In this document: one piece after another, positions 26,685-35,301 of the stretch
Layout of the letters: every line of letters starts with the position of its first letter
Numbering within the stretch: position 1 is the first letter of the stretch
From: Pseudomonadota bacterium
Lineage (GTDB): Bacteria > Pseudomonadota > Alphaproteobacteria > Caulobacterales > Caulobacteraceae
DNA length: 54,398 nt
Direction of reading: 5' to 3'
NCBI GenBank assembly: GCA_023434015.1
Contig: JAEYTM010000341.1
Location: 1-54,398 of the forward strand
Made by a program: the position numbers and the translations under genes
The notes under the pieces: model-generated
Seen by the model: only the letters and a program-made list of their open reading frames with translations
Told to the model about the DNA's origin: nothing
Database searches by the model: none

Positions 26685-27977
26685 TCAGACGATCATCGTG
26701 ATGGGATCTTCGATCAGCGCCTTGAAGGCGGCGAGCCAGCGCGCGCCGACCGCGCCGTCGACCACGCGGTGATCGCAGGTAAGGGTCACGCTCATCACGG
26801 TGGCGATGGCGAGTTGGTCGCCCCTCACAACGGGCCGCTTCTCGCCCACGCCCACCGACAGGATCGCGCCCTGCGGCTCGTTGATGATCGAGGCGAAGCT
26901 CTTGATCCCGAACATTCCGAGATTCGAGACGGAGAAGGTGCCACCCTGGAATTCCTCGGGCTTCAGCTTCTTGGTGCGGGCTCGTTCGGCCAGGTCCTTG
27001 GCCTCAAGCGCGATCTGGGCGAGGCCCTTCAGCTCGGCCTGGCGGATGATCGGGGTGATCAGGCCGCCGGGCACCGCCACCGCCATCGCCACGTCGGCGT
27101 GGTGGTGCATGGCGATGCCTTCGGGCGTGTAGGAGGCGTTGGCTTCCGGCACCCGCTTCAGGGCCAGGGCCGCCGCCTTCATCACCAGGTCGTTGACGCT
27201 GACCTTCACGCCGTCCTTCTCCAGCAGCGTGTTGATCTTGGTGCGCGCGGCCAGCAGGCCATCGATCTCCAGGTCGATGTTCAGGGGGAAGTGCGGAACA
27301 TCCCGGAAGCTGTCGGTCAGGCGGCGAGCGACGGTCTTGCGCATGCCGTCCAGCGGGATGAGGTCGTAGCTGCCCGCCGGAATGCCCATCTGCTCAAGCG
27401 ACAGCACCTGGCGCGGCGCGGAAGGCTGGCCGGCCGCTGCGGTTTGCGGCGCTGCCGCGGTAGCCCGCCCCTGACCGGGCTGGGCGGCGTCGACGTCGGC
27501 CCTGACGATGCGGCCGCGAGGGCCGGAGCCGGTCACGGCCGACAGATCCAGGCCCTTCTGCTCGGCGAGGCGTCGGGCCAGCGGGGAAGCGAAGATGCGC
27601 TGGCCCGCCGGCGCGGACTTTGCGACGGGTGCAGGAGCCGGCGCTGCGGCCACGGGCGCGACAGCCGCGGGCGGGGCCTTGGCGGGTTCAGAAGCCGCCG
27701 GTTCGGCGGGCTTGGCCGCAGGTGCAGCGGATGCGCCGTCCTCGCCGGACAGACGGGCGATCGGACTGTTGACCTTCACCCCTTCGGTCCCTTCCGCAAC
27801 CAGGATCTCCAGTACGGAGCCCTCGTCGACGGCTTCGACCTCCATGGTCGCCTTGTCGGTTTCGATCTCGGCGATCACGTCGCCGGAACGGACCGTGTCG
27901 CCGACCTTCACGTGCCATTTGGCCAGGGTGCCCTCTTCCATCGTGGGCGAGAGGGCGGGCATGAGGATGTCCGTCAT
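26685..27977 (-). CDS. pdhC: Pyruvate dehydrogenase E2 (dihydrolipoyl acetyltransferase)
   Basis: The 430-residue E2 has one lipoyl domain (residues 1-80, lipoyl Lys42 in ETDKATME), an Ala/Pro-rich hinge, an E1/E3-binding domain (FASPLARRLAEQKGLD) and the acetyltransferase core with catalytic TCDHRVVDGAVGA. It transfers acetyl to CoA. The ATG at 27977 starts directly at the lipoyl domain and overlaps the GFA stop (ATGA). Its first 53 residues match those of PdhB at 51 positions. Confidence 0.96.
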   Translation of the reverse strand: MTDILMPALSPTMEEGTLAKWHVKVGDTVRSGDVIAEIETDKATMEVEAVDEGSVLEILVAEGTEGVKVNSPIARLSGEDGASAAPAAKPAEPAASEPAKAPPAAVAPVAAAPAPAPVAKSAPAGQRIFASPLARRLAEQKGLDLSAVTGSGPRGRIVRADVDAAQPGQGRATAAAPQTAAAGQPSAPRQVLSLEQMGIPAGSYDLIPLDGMRKTVARRLTDSFRDVPHFPLNIDLEIDGLLAARTKINTLLEKDGVKVSVNDLVMKAAALALKRVPEANASYTPEGIAMHHHADVAMAVAVPGGLITPIIRQAELKGLAQIALEAKDLAERARTKKLKPEEFQGGTFSVSNLGMFGIKSFASIINEPQGAILSVGVGEKRPVVRGDQLAIATVMSVTLTCDHRVVDGAVGARWLAAFKALIEDPITMIV

Positions 27978-28381
27978 GCGGGCTCCTTGGAAAGATGCGC
28001 GAGTTCGTGGGCGTTGGCTTCCCAGTTCCGCCCGTCGAAGGCGGTGACGTCGAACTCGATACCGTCGGTGGAATCCAGGCAGCGGGCGTTGACGCTCCAG
28101 CCATCCGGGTTGGACCGGGGGCGATAGAAGCTCTTCACGCCGCATTCGGCGCAAAACAGATGCTTCGCCACCCGGGTGTTGAAGGTGTACTCGGCCAGCC
28201 GTTCACGACCCTTGAGGATCCTGAACCGGCTTTCCGGAACGATGATGTGCACGAAGCCGCTTTTTTCGCACATGGAGCAGTTGCAGGTCTGCGCCGCCAC
28301 CGACGGTGGCAGAGCCACCTCGAACCGGACGCCGCCGCAGTGGCAGCCGCCGGCGCGCCAGGCGAACGGCTCCGCGCTCAT
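27974..28381 (-). CDS. GFA-family zinc protein inside the PDH operon
   Basis: A 135-residue protein of the GFA/CENP-V fold: GGCHCGGVRFEV, CNCSMCEKSGF and FCAECGVKSFY give the Cys ligands for two zinc sites. Named for glutathione-dependent formaldehyde activation, most members have no proven reaction. It overlaps pdhC and pdhB by four bases each (ATGA on both sides), so it is translated with the PDH subunits. Whether it acts on PDH, for example on a thiol or aldehyde, is unknown. Confidence 0.88.
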   Translation of the reverse strand: MSAEPFAWRAGGCHCGGVRFEVALPPSVAAQTCNCSMCEKSGFVHIIVPESRFRILKGRERLAEYTFNTRVAKHLFCAECGVKSFYRPRSNPDGWSVNARCLDSTDGIEFDVTAFDGRNWEANAHELAHLSKEPA

Positions 28382-29781
28382 CGGTAGCTCACCGCCTTGG
28401 CCGCTTTGACGATCCGCTCGACGGACGGCATCGACAGGACTTCCAGGTTCGCCGCGTAGGGCAGCGGCACGTCCTCCTGGTGCACCCGCGCGGGCGGGGC
28501 GTCGAGATAGTCAAAGGCGTGCTCCAGGACCTTCGCCACCACTTCGGCGCCGACGCCCATCGGGCCCCAGCCTTCCTCGACGGTGACCAGGCGGTTGGTC
28601 TTCTTCACGCTTTCGACGACCGTCTCCCAGTCCATAGGACGGATGGTGCGAAGGTCGACGACTTCGGCCTCGATGCCTTCGGCGGCCAGTTCCTCCGCCG
28701 CCTTCAGGCAGAAGCCGACCATGCGGGAGTAGGCCACCAGGGTGACGCCGTCGCCTTCACGGCGGACCTTGGCCTTGCCGATCGGCAGGACCCAGTCGAC
28801 GTCTTCCGGAACGTCGAACTCCTGGCCGTAGAGCATCTCGTGTTCCAGGAAGACCACGGGGTTCGGGTCGCGGATGGCGGCCTTGAGCAGCCCCTTGGCG
28901 TCCGCTGCATCATAGGGCGCGATGACCTTCAGGCCGGGCACATGGCCGTACCAGGCGGCATAGTCCTGGCTGTGCTGGGCCGCCACGCGCGCCGCGGCGC
29001 CGTTCGGCCCCCGGAACACGATGGAGGTCCGCAGCTGACCGCCGGACATGTAGAGGGTCTTGGCCGCCGAGTTGATGATCTGGTCGATCGCCTGCATGGC
29101 GAAGTTGAAGGTCATGAACTCGACAATCGGCTTCAGGCCGGACATGGCAGCACCGACGCCGAGTCCCGCGAAGCCGTGCTCGGTGATCGGGGTGTCGATC
29201 ACCCGCTGGTCGCCGAACTCCTGCAGCAGGTCGCGGCTGACCTTGTAGGCGCCCTGGTACTGGGCGACTTCCTCGCCCATCAGGAACACGTCCGGGTCGC
29301 GCCGCATCTCCTCGGCCATCGCATCGCGCAGGGCGTCGCGGACCGTCACCTTCGCCAGCTTCACACCTTCCGGCAGTTCCGGGTCGCGCAGCGAGCGGGC
29401 CGGCGTCACCGCGGCGGCGCCCTCGCCTTCCGCGCGCGGCTGAGCCGCTTCCGGAGGCGTCTTCTCAGGATCGCCGGCCGAGGCCTGGCCTTCACCCTTG
29501 CCGCCGCCGACGTCGCCGTCGGTGGGAGCCTGGGTCGCGGCGTCGCCGCCGGCCAGACGGGCGATCGGAGTATTGACCTTCACCTCTTCGGAACCTTCCG
29601 GCACCAGCAGGGCCTCAATGACGCCTTCATCGACCGCTTCGACCTCCATGGTGGCCTTGTCGGTCTCGATCTCGGCGATCACGTCGCCGGAGCGGACGCT
29701 GTCGCCGACCTTCACGTGCCACTTGGCGAGCGTGCCCTCTTCCATCGTCGGCGAGAGAGCGGGCATGAGTACGTCGGTCAC
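28378..29781 (-). CDS. pdhB: Pyruvate dehydrogenase E1 beta with N-terminal lipoyl domain
   Basis: The 467-residue protein has a lipoyl domain (residues 1-80, Lys42 in ETDKATME), an Ala/Gly-rich linker, and the E1-beta transketolase core from about 140 (TVRDALRDAMAEEM, RVIDTPITEHGFAGLG, RTSIVFRGPNG). It joins PdhA to decarboxylate pyruvate. Lipoylated E1 beta is characteristic of alphaproteobacteria. The GTG start overlaps the pdhA stop (GTGA). Confidence 0.95.
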   Translation of the reverse strand: MTDVLMPALSPTMEEGTLAKWHVKVGDSVRSGDVIAEIETDKATMEVEAVDEGVIEALLVPEGSEEVKVNTPIARLAGGDAATQAPTDGDVGGGKGEGQASAGDPEKTPPEAAQPRAEGEGAAAVTPARSLRDPELPEGVKLAKVTVRDALRDAMAEEMRRDPDVFLMGEEVAQYQGAYKVSRDLLQEFGDQRVIDTPITEHGFAGLGVGAAMSGLKPIVEFMTFNFAMQAIDQIINSAAKTLYMSGGQLRTSIVFRGPNGAAARVAAQHSQDYAAWYGHVPGLKVIAPYDAADAKGLLKAAIRDPNPVVFLEHEMLYGQEFDVPEDVDWVLPIGKAKVRREGDGVTLVAYSRMVGFCLKAAEELAAEGIEAEVVDLRTIRPMDWETVVESVKKTNRLVTVEEGWGPMGVGAEVVAKVLEHAFDYLDAPPARVHQEDVPLPYAANLEVLSMPSVERIVKAAKAVSYR

Positions 29782-30812
29782 GCGCGCACCTCCGTGTAGA
29801 CGTCGGTGTAGAGTTCCGAGGCGTCCGGCTCCGGCGAGGTACGGGCGAACTCCGCCGCGTCGGCGACGATGCGCTTCACCTCGGCGTCAATGGCCTTCAG
29901 CGCCGCCTCGTCGGCGAAGCCGTGGGCTTCCAGAAGCTCCTCGACGTGGTCGATGGGATCGCGGGTCTTGCGGACGTCGTCCACCTCGTCGCGGCTGCGG
30001 TATTTGGCCGGGTCGCTCATCGAGTGGCCGCGGTAACGATAGGTCTTCATTTCGAGGATGTAGGGCCCCTGGCCGCTGCGAGCGTGCTCGGCGGCCTTGG
30101 CGGCGGCGGCCTTAACCGCCTGCACGTCCATGCCGTCGACCTCCTCGCCCGGAATCCGGAACGAGGCGCCGCGCTTGTAGAGATGGGTTTCCGAGGAGGA
30201 GCGCTCGATCGAGGTGCCCATGGCGTACTGGTTGTTCTCGATGATGTAGACCACCGGGAGTTTCCAGAGCTGAGCCATGTTGAAGCTCTCGTACACCTGA
30301 CCCTGGTTGGCCGCGCCGTCACCGAAGTAGGTGAAGGAAACCTTGCCGTTGCCGCGGTAGCGATTGGCCAGCGCCAGGCCGGTGCCAAGGCTGACCTGGG
30401 CGCCGACGATTCCGTGGCCGCCGTAGAAGTCGGCTTCCATCGAGAACATGTGCATCGAGCCGCCCTTGCCCTTGGACGAACCGCCGGACCGGCCGGTGAG
30501 CTCCGCCATGACCTCGCGGGGGTCCATGCCGCAGGCGAGCATGTGGCCGTGGTCACGGTAGCCCGTGATCACCTGGTCCCCAGGCTCCTTGATAGCCTGC
30601 ACGCCGACGGCGACCGCTTCCTGTCCGATGTACAGGTGGCAGAATCCGCCGATCAGCCCCATGCCGTAAAGCTGGCCCGCCCGCTCCTCGAAGCGACGGA
30701 TCAGCAGCATGTCGCGGTAATACCGAAGCAGTTCTTCCTTGCCGGCCTCAGCGCGGGGTTCCGCGCGACTGGCTTTCCGCCGACCGGCCGTGCCGGTCTG
30801 CCCACGCGCCAT
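29778..30812 (-). CDS. pdhA: Pyruvate dehydrogenase E1 alpha
   Basis: A 344-residue thiamine-diphosphate enzyme. FCHLYIGQEAVAVG, GGHGIVGAQVSLGTG and the TPP motif GDGAANQGQVYESFN...ENN are plain. RYRGHSMSDPAKYR near residue 270 is the phosphorylation-loop region in mitochondrial homologues. It leads the pdhA-pdhB-GFA-pdhC-lpdA cluster; a Lys/Arg-rich N-terminus precedes the core. The 53 bp to ftsB hold no clear terminator. Confidence 0.96.
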   Translation of the reverse strand: MARGQTGTAGRRKASRAEPRAEAGKEELLRYYRDMLLIRRFEERAGQLYGMGLIGGFCHLYIGQEAVAVGVQAIKEPGDQVITGYRDHGHMLACGMDPREVMAELTGRSGGSSKGKGGSMHMFSMEADFYGGHGIVGAQVSLGTGLALANRYRGNGKVSFTYFGDGAANQGQVYESFNMAQLWKLPVVYIIENNQYAMGTSIERSSSETHLYKRGASFRIPGEEVDGMDVQAVKAAAAKAAEHARSGQGPYILEMKTYRYRGHSMSDPAKYRSRDEVDDVRKTRDPIDHVEELLEAHGFADEAALKAIDAEVKRIVADAAEFARTSPEPDASELYTDVYTEVRA

Positions 30813-30865
30813 ACTTCTCTCCGTGGTCCCTAAAGCACTTCCCGCCTATGCCGCCGGAGCGGCCG

Positions 30866-31189
30866 TCACGGGGTTGTGCGGATCACATAGTCCCTTGGGT
30901 CCGCGAAGCCTAGCAGGGAGCGTGCTCTTTCTTCCAGTAGGTCGGCAGAAAGGCTGGTGTCGCGCAGAAGCCGGGCACGAACTTCAAGGTCCTGCCGCTG
31001 TGCCCGCACCGCGGCCAGCTCGCGGTTCTTGGCGACCAGGGTGGCGTTGCGCTGGCTCGAGGTCAGAATCCCCCGATCGCCCGTAAGCGCATGGAAACCA
31101 AAGTAGAAAATCAGGAACGCCAGGGCGGCGGTCGGCAGGTAGGCGCGAATACGGGCGAGCACGGCGAATCCCCTGGAGGGCTGTCCCAC
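30866..31189 (-). CDS. ftsB: Septum formation initiator FtsB/DivIC
   Basis: A 107-residue bitopic protein: a membrane helix at about 18-36 (LPTAALAFLIFYFGFHAL), then a periplasmic coiled coil rich in Arg/Glu/Ala. FtsB joins FtsL and FtsQ in the divisome. Start uncertain: GTG at 31189, or GTG at 31162 which has CAGGGG before it and leaves a more typical short cytoplasmic tail. It sits between eno and pdhA, the usual alphaproteobacterial place. Confidence 0.88.
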   Translation of the reverse strand: MGQPSRGFAVLARIRAYLPTAALAFLIFYFGFHALTGDRGILTSSQRNATLVAKNRELAAVRAQRQDLEVRARLLRDTSLSADLLEERARSLLGFADPRDYVIRTTP

Positions 31190-31204
31190 TTCGCGCCGAC
31201 GCGC

Positions 31205-31219
31205 TTAACGAGTAGCTAA
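31205..31219. promoter_or_regulatory. Possible CtrA-like box before ftsB
   Basis: TTAA, seven bases, then CTAA: one mismatch from TTAA-N7-TTAA. It lies 16 bp upstream of the ftsB start, so it would overlap the core promoter. A fit with a cell-division gene is sensible, but the match could be chance. Confidence 0.3.
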
Positions 31220-31270
31220 CGCGCCCATGTCGCGCCCTTCGCCGGCGCGTCGAACACCCCCGAACCCTGA

Positions 31271-31295
31271 CCGGGCGGACGATTCGCCCGCCCGG
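31271..31295 (-). terminator. Hairpin after eno
   Basis: CCGGGCGG and CCGCCCGG form an 8-bp stem with a 9-nt loop, 10 bp past the eno stop on the minus strand. No T-run follows, so the strength is uncertain. Confidence 0.5.
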
Positions 31296-31305
31296 ATGGG
31301 GCCGA

Positions 31306-32583
31306 TCAGACCCGCAGCGCCTTGCGGCCGAGGTAGAGGGCCTGGTCGCCCAGCTCTTCCTCGATGCGGAGCAGCTGGTTGTACTTCGCCGTGCGGTCCG
31401 AGCGGGCGAGGGAGCCGGTCTTGATCTGTCCGCAGTTGGTCGCCACCGCCAGGTCGGCGATGGTCGAGTCCTCGGTTTCACCGGAACGATGGCTCATAAC
31501 GGCGGTGTAGGCGGCGCGGTGAGCCATATCCACGGCGTCGAGGGTCTCCGACAGGGTCCCGATCTGGTTCACCTTGACCAGGATGGAATTGGCCAGGCCC
31601 TGCTCGATGCCGACCTCCAGGCGCGCCGGATTGGTCACGAACAGGTCGTCGCCGACCAACTGCACCTTGCCGCCCAGGCGGTCGGTGAGGATCTTCCAGC
31701 CCTCGAAATCGTCCTCGGCGCAGCCGTCCTCGATGCTGACGATCGGGAACTTGCCGACCAGGCCGGCGAGATACTCCACCATGCCGGCGGGATCGACAGT
31801 CTTGCCCTCGCCTTCCATGACGTACTTGCCGCCCTTGAAGAACTCGGTGGAGGCCACGTCCAGACCCAGCACGAAGTCGTCGCCGGCGCGATAGCCGGCC
31901 GCCTCGCCCGCCTTGACGATGAAGGCCAGCGCGTCCTCGGCGCTCGACAGGTTCGGGGCGAAGCCGCCTTCGTCGCCGACGTTGGTGTTATGCCCGGCGT
32001 CCTTCAGCGCCTTCTTCAGGCCGTGGAAGATCTCCGCGCCCATGCGCAGGCCTTCAGCGAAGGTCGGCGCGCCGGTCGGCAGGATCATGAACTCCTGGAT
32101 GTCGATCGGATTGTCCGCGTGGGCCCCGCCGTTGATGATGTTCATCATCGGCACCGGCAGCACGCGGGCCGAAACCCCGCCGACATACTTATAGAGCGGC
32201 AGGGCGGCCGATCCGGCCGCGGCCTTGGCGGCCGCGAGGCTGACGCCGAGGATGGCGTTGGCGCCCAGGCGACTCTTGTTCGGCGTCCCGTCGAGCTCGA
32301 TCAGCAGACGGTCGATGCGGCGCTGGTCCTCGGCGTCCGCGCCGGACAGCGCGTCGTAAATTTCGCCGTTCACCGCCTCGACCGCCTGGCGGACGCCCTT
32401 GCCCGCGTAGCGATTCGCTTCGCCGTCGCGCTTTTCAACCGCCTCGTGGGCGCCGGTCGAAGCGCCGGACGGCACGGCGGCCCGTCCCATCGACCCGTCC
32501 TCCAGGATGACGTCCACCTCCACCGTGGGGTTGCCCCGGCTGTCGAGGATCTCGCGGGCGGTGATGTCGACAATCTCGGTCAT
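31306..32583 (-). CDS. eno: Enolase
   Basis: Converts 2-phosphoglycerate to phosphoenolpyruvate. The 425-residue protein has AREILDSRGNPTVEV at the start, GASTGAHEAVEKRD, Mg ligands near SIEDGCAEDD and VGDDLFVTN, and the signature LVKVNQIGTLSET. The ATG at 32583 has an AGAGGA ribosome site. It lies upstream of ftsB and PDH, giving the last glycolytic steps a common region. Confidence 0.97.
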   Translation of the reverse strand: MTEIVDITAREILDSRGNPTVEVDVILEDGSMGRAAVPSGASTGAHEAVEKRDGEANRYAGKGVRQAVEAVNGEIYDALSGADAEDQRRIDRLLIELDGTPNKSRLGANAILGVSLAAAKAAAGSAALPLYKYVGGVSARVLPVPMMNIINGGAHADNPIDIQEFMILPTGAPTFAEGLRMGAEIFHGLKKALKDAGHNTNVGDEGGFAPNLSSAEDALAFIVKAGEAAGYRAGDDFVLGLDVASTEFFKGGKYVMEGEGKTVDPAGMVEYLAGLVGKFPIVSIEDGCAEDDFEGWKILTDRLGGKVQLVGDDLFVTNPARLEVGIEQGLANSILVKVNQIGTLSETLDAVDMAHRAAYTAVMSHRSGETEDSTIADLAVATNCGQIKTGSLARSDRTAKYNQLLRIEEELGDQALYLGRKALRV

Positions 32584-32660
32584 GGGGTCCTCTGGGTTTC
32601 GAGCGCGCGAGGCTTAGCCAGCTTCCGGCGGCGGGGCAACGGCTTGAACGCACATGCAAA

Positions 32661-32688
32661 CGGCCCCGCACGTCTCCGTGCGGGGCCG
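32661..32688 (-). terminator. Strong terminator hairpin after rpmF
   Basis: CGGCCCCGCACG and CGTGCGGGGCCG form a perfect 12-bp stem with a 4-nt loop (GAGA on the minus strand). TTTGCATG follows on the minus strand. It is the best terminator between rpmF and eno. Confidence 0.75.
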
Positions 32689-32700
32689 CAATACTGCAGT

Positions 32701-32719
32701 CTCAAGCGGATGGCTTGAG
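32701..32719 (-). terminator. Second hairpin right after the rpmF stop
   Basis: CTCAAGC and GCTTGAG pair over a 5-nt loop, 2 bp after the rpmF stop. Together with the stronger hairpin 12 bp further on it may form a tandem terminator or protect the rpmF 3' end. Confidence 0.4.
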
Positions 32720-32721
32720 TC

Positions 32722-32904
32722 TTAGTCTTCCTTCGGCGTCAGGACCTGGCGGCCCTTGTACATGCCGGTCTTAAGGTCGACGTGGTGCGGGCGCTTCAGC
32801 TCGCCGGTTTCCTTGTCTTCGACGAAGGAGTTGGCGCCGAGGGCATGGTGCGAGCGTCGCATGTTGCGCTTCGACGGCGAGGTTTTGCGTTTCGGAACGG
32901 CCAT
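32722..32904 (-). CDS. rpmF: 50S ribosomal protein L32
   Basis: The 60-residue basic protein begins MAVPKRKTSPSKRNMRRS and has HVDLKTGMYKGRQVL near the end, matching bL32 of alphaproteobacteria; the zinc cysteines of some homologues are absent. The ATG at 32904 gives the family N-terminus; the frame is open further upstream but that part is not family-like. It is followed by two hairpins. Confidence 0.96.
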   Translation of the reverse strand: MAVPKRKTSPSKRNMRRSHHALGANSFVEDKETGELKRPHHVDLKTGMYKGRQVLTPKED

Positions 32905-33025
32905 GGAACAAGTCTCGCAGGCGTGAAAATTAGGACGGCGACCGAACAGGCCGCCGACGTGAGCGGGGGTGTATGCCTGAATCACTCCGCCCGATCAACC
33001 CGCCGCCGCCGCTTTGTGGGCGGCG

Positions 33026-34666
33026 TCAGACGAGTCGGCTTCTCTCCTTCGCCGCGCCGATGAAGCTGGCGAACAGCGGGTGGGGATCGAACGGCCGGCT
33101 CTTCAGTTCCGGGTGGAACTGGACGCCAACGAACCAGGGATGGTCGCTGCGCTCGCAGATTTCCGGCAGGACGCCGTCAGGCGACAGCCCCGTGAACTTC
33201 AGGCCGGTCTGTTCGATGACGTCGCGGTAGCTGATGTTCACCTCATATCGGTGGCGGTGCCGCTCGGAAATGCCCGTCGAACCGTAGATCGCCTCAACCT
33301 TGGAGCCAGGCGCAAGCACCGCGTCATAGGCCCCGCAGCGCATGGTGCCGCCGAGATCGTCGCCGGCGCCGCGCACCTCTCGCTCATTACCCCTCGTCCA
33401 TTCAGTCATCAGGCCGACGATCGGTTCCGACGTCGGGCCGAACTCCGTGGACGAGGCCTGTTTGATGCCGGCCAGGTTCCGGGCGGCCTCGATCATCGCC
33501 ATCTGCATGCCGAAGCAGATCCCGAAATAGGGAATGGCGTGTTCGCGGGCGAACTGGACCGCGCGGATCATGCCTTCCGAGCCCCGCTCCCCGAACGCGC
33601 CCGGCACCAGGATGCCGTGGACGTTCGTCAGGCGCTCGCTGATCAGCGCTTCTTCCTTCTCGAAGGCCTCGCCCTCGATCCAGTCGAACCGGATGCGGAC
33701 ATTGTTGGCCACGCCGCCGTGTATCAGGGCCTCGATCAGCGATTTGTAGGCGTCGTTCAGCGCTGTGTACTTGCCGACGATGGCGACGTTCACCTCGCCA
33801 TCCGGATGGCTCAGGGTGTGGGAGATCTGTTCCCAGCGGGCGAGGTCCGGCTTCGGCGCGGTGTCGCTGAGGCCGAAGACGTCGAGCACTTCGGTGTCGA
33901 GGCCCTGGGCGTGATAGTCCAGCGGCACGGCATAGATGTTGGCGCTGTCCATGGCCTGGATCACGGCGCTGGGCCGCACGTTGCAGAACAGGCCCAGCTT
34001 GCGGCGTTCGCTCTCCGGGATCGGCATCTCGCAGCGGCAAAGGAGGATGTCCGGCTGGATCCCGATGGAGCGGAGCTCCTTCACCGAGTGCTGTGTCGGC
34101 TTGGTCTTCATCTCGCCGGCCGTCTTGATGAACGGCAGCAGCGTCAGGTGGATGAAGCAGGCGTGGCCGCGCGGCAGCTCCTGGCCGAGCTGGCGGATCG
34201 CCTCGAAGAACGGCAGGCCCTCGATGTCGCCGACCGTACCGCCGACCTCCACCAGAACGAAATCGACGCCCTCGCCCGGGTCGGACAGGACGAACTCCTT
34301 GATCTCCCCGGTGACGTGCGGGATCACCTGCACGGTCGCGCCGAGGTAGTCGCCCCGGCGCTCTTTCTCGATGATCGTCTTGTATATCTGGCCGGTCGTG
34401 ATGTTGTCGTTGCGGGTGGCGTTGACGCCGGTGAACCGCTCGTAGTGGCCGAGATCGAGGTCAGTCTCCGCGCCGTCTTCGGTCACGAAGACCTCGCCGT
34501 GCTGATAGGGGCTCATCGTCCCCGGATCGACGTTCAGATACGGGTCGAGCTTGCGCAGACGGACCTTGTAGCCTCGCGCCTGGAGGAGCGCGCCGAGGGC
34601 GGCGGACGCGAGACCTTTACCTAGGGAGGAGACCACGCCGCCGGTGATGAAAATGTACCGGGTCAT
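33026..34666 (-). CDS. pyrG: CTP synthase
   Basis: Aminates UTP to CTP. The 546-residue protein has the N-terminal synthase domain (YIFITGGVVSSLGKGLASAAL, LDPYLNVDPGTMSP, EVGGTVGDIE) and a C-terminal glutamine amidotransferase with nucleophile GICFGMQ and FHPELKSRP. It follows secG by 62 bp on the same strand. Confidence 0.97.
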   Translation of the reverse strand: MTRYIFITGGVVSSLGKGLASAALGALLQARGYKVRLRKLDPYLNVDPGTMSPYQHGEVFVTEDGAETDLDLGHYERFTGVNATRNDNITTGQIYKTIIEKERRGDYLGATVQVIPHVTGEIKEFVLSDPGEGVDFVLVEVGGTVGDIEGLPFFEAIRQLGQELPRGHACFIHLTLLPFIKTAGEMKTKPTQHSVKELRSIGIQPDILLCRCEMPIPESERRKLGLFCNVRPSAVIQAMDSANIYAVPLDYHAQGLDTEVLDVFGLSDTAPKPDLARWEQISHTLSHPDGEVNVAIVGKYTALNDAYKSLIEALIHGGVANNVRIRFDWIEGEAFEKEEALISERLTNVHGILVPGAFGERGSEGMIRAVQFAREHAIPYFGICFGMQMAMIEAARNLAGIKQASSTEFGPTSEPIVGLMTEWTRGNEREVRGAGDDLGGTMRCGAYDAVLAPGSKVEAIYGSTGISERHRHRYEVNISYRDVIEQTGLKFTGLSPDGVLPEICERSDHPWFVGVQFHPELKSRPFDPHPLFASFIGAAKERSRLV

Positions 34667-34728
34667 GGGCGTTCAGATTAGTCGTGATTCGGCGGGCTGG
34701 CCTCCGCCGCGTTGCAATCGATCCACGG

Positions 34729-35169
34729 CTATTGCGCAGCCGGAGCGGCCGGCGCCGGAACGCTGGGAGCCGGCGTGGCCGGCGCGTCGCCGAGGAAGGG
34801 ATTGCGGACAGTCGGCGTGGGGGCCTGCAGCGGCGCAGGCACACCGGGCTGGACGCCGGCCGGGGGCTGGGCCGGCAGGGTCTCGTTCAGCGCATTCGGG
34901 TCGATGGCGTTGACCTTCAGCCGGTCGACGACCGAGGAGCCGCCGCCTTCGCGACCGGCCAGCACGGTCAGCAGCAGGCTCAGGACGAAGAAGATCGACC
35001 CGAGGATCCAGGTGATGCGGGTCAGCAGATCGCCGGCGCCGCGCGCGGTCATCATCCCGCCGCCACCGCCCATGCCGAGCGCCCCGCCTTCGGAGCGCTG
35101 CAGCAGCACAACGCCGGTAAGGGCGAGCGCGACCACGATCTCTAGGGCGAGCAGAAGGTTCAGCAGCAT
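34729..35169 (-). CDS. secG: Preprotein translocase subunit SecG
   Basis: A 146-residue membrane protein with two helices (residues about 2-22 and 52-72) flanking a cytoplasmic loop LLQRSEGGALGMGGGGG, the SecG hallmark. The C-terminus is a long Ala/Pro-rich tail, frequent in alphaproteobacteria. SecG assists SecYEG protein export. ATG at 35169 was chosen over an upstream in-frame ATG because it starts at the first helix. Confidence 0.93.
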   Translation of the reverse strand: MLLNLLLALEIVVALALTGVVLLQRSEGGALGMGGGGGMMTARGAGDLLTRITWILGSIFFVLSLLLTVLAGREGGGSSVVDRLKVNAIDPNALNETLPAQPPAGVQPGVPAPLQAPTPTVRNPFLGDAPATPAPSVPAPAAPAAQ

Positions 35170-35301
35170 AGGGCGAAAGTCCGTTGCATTCGGGCGGCCG
35201 CGCCGCACGGAAATGAAGCGGCGGCTCTATCACCGCCGGCAGCTCAAAGCCATACCTAGGTGTTCGCGCGATACGGACAAGCCGTCAGCGCGAGAACCGT
35301 C

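Noticed and set aside
28378..29781. Lipoyl domain fused to E1 beta as a novelty
   Set aside because: This fusion is known in alphaproteobacteria; only the near-identity with PdhC is reported.
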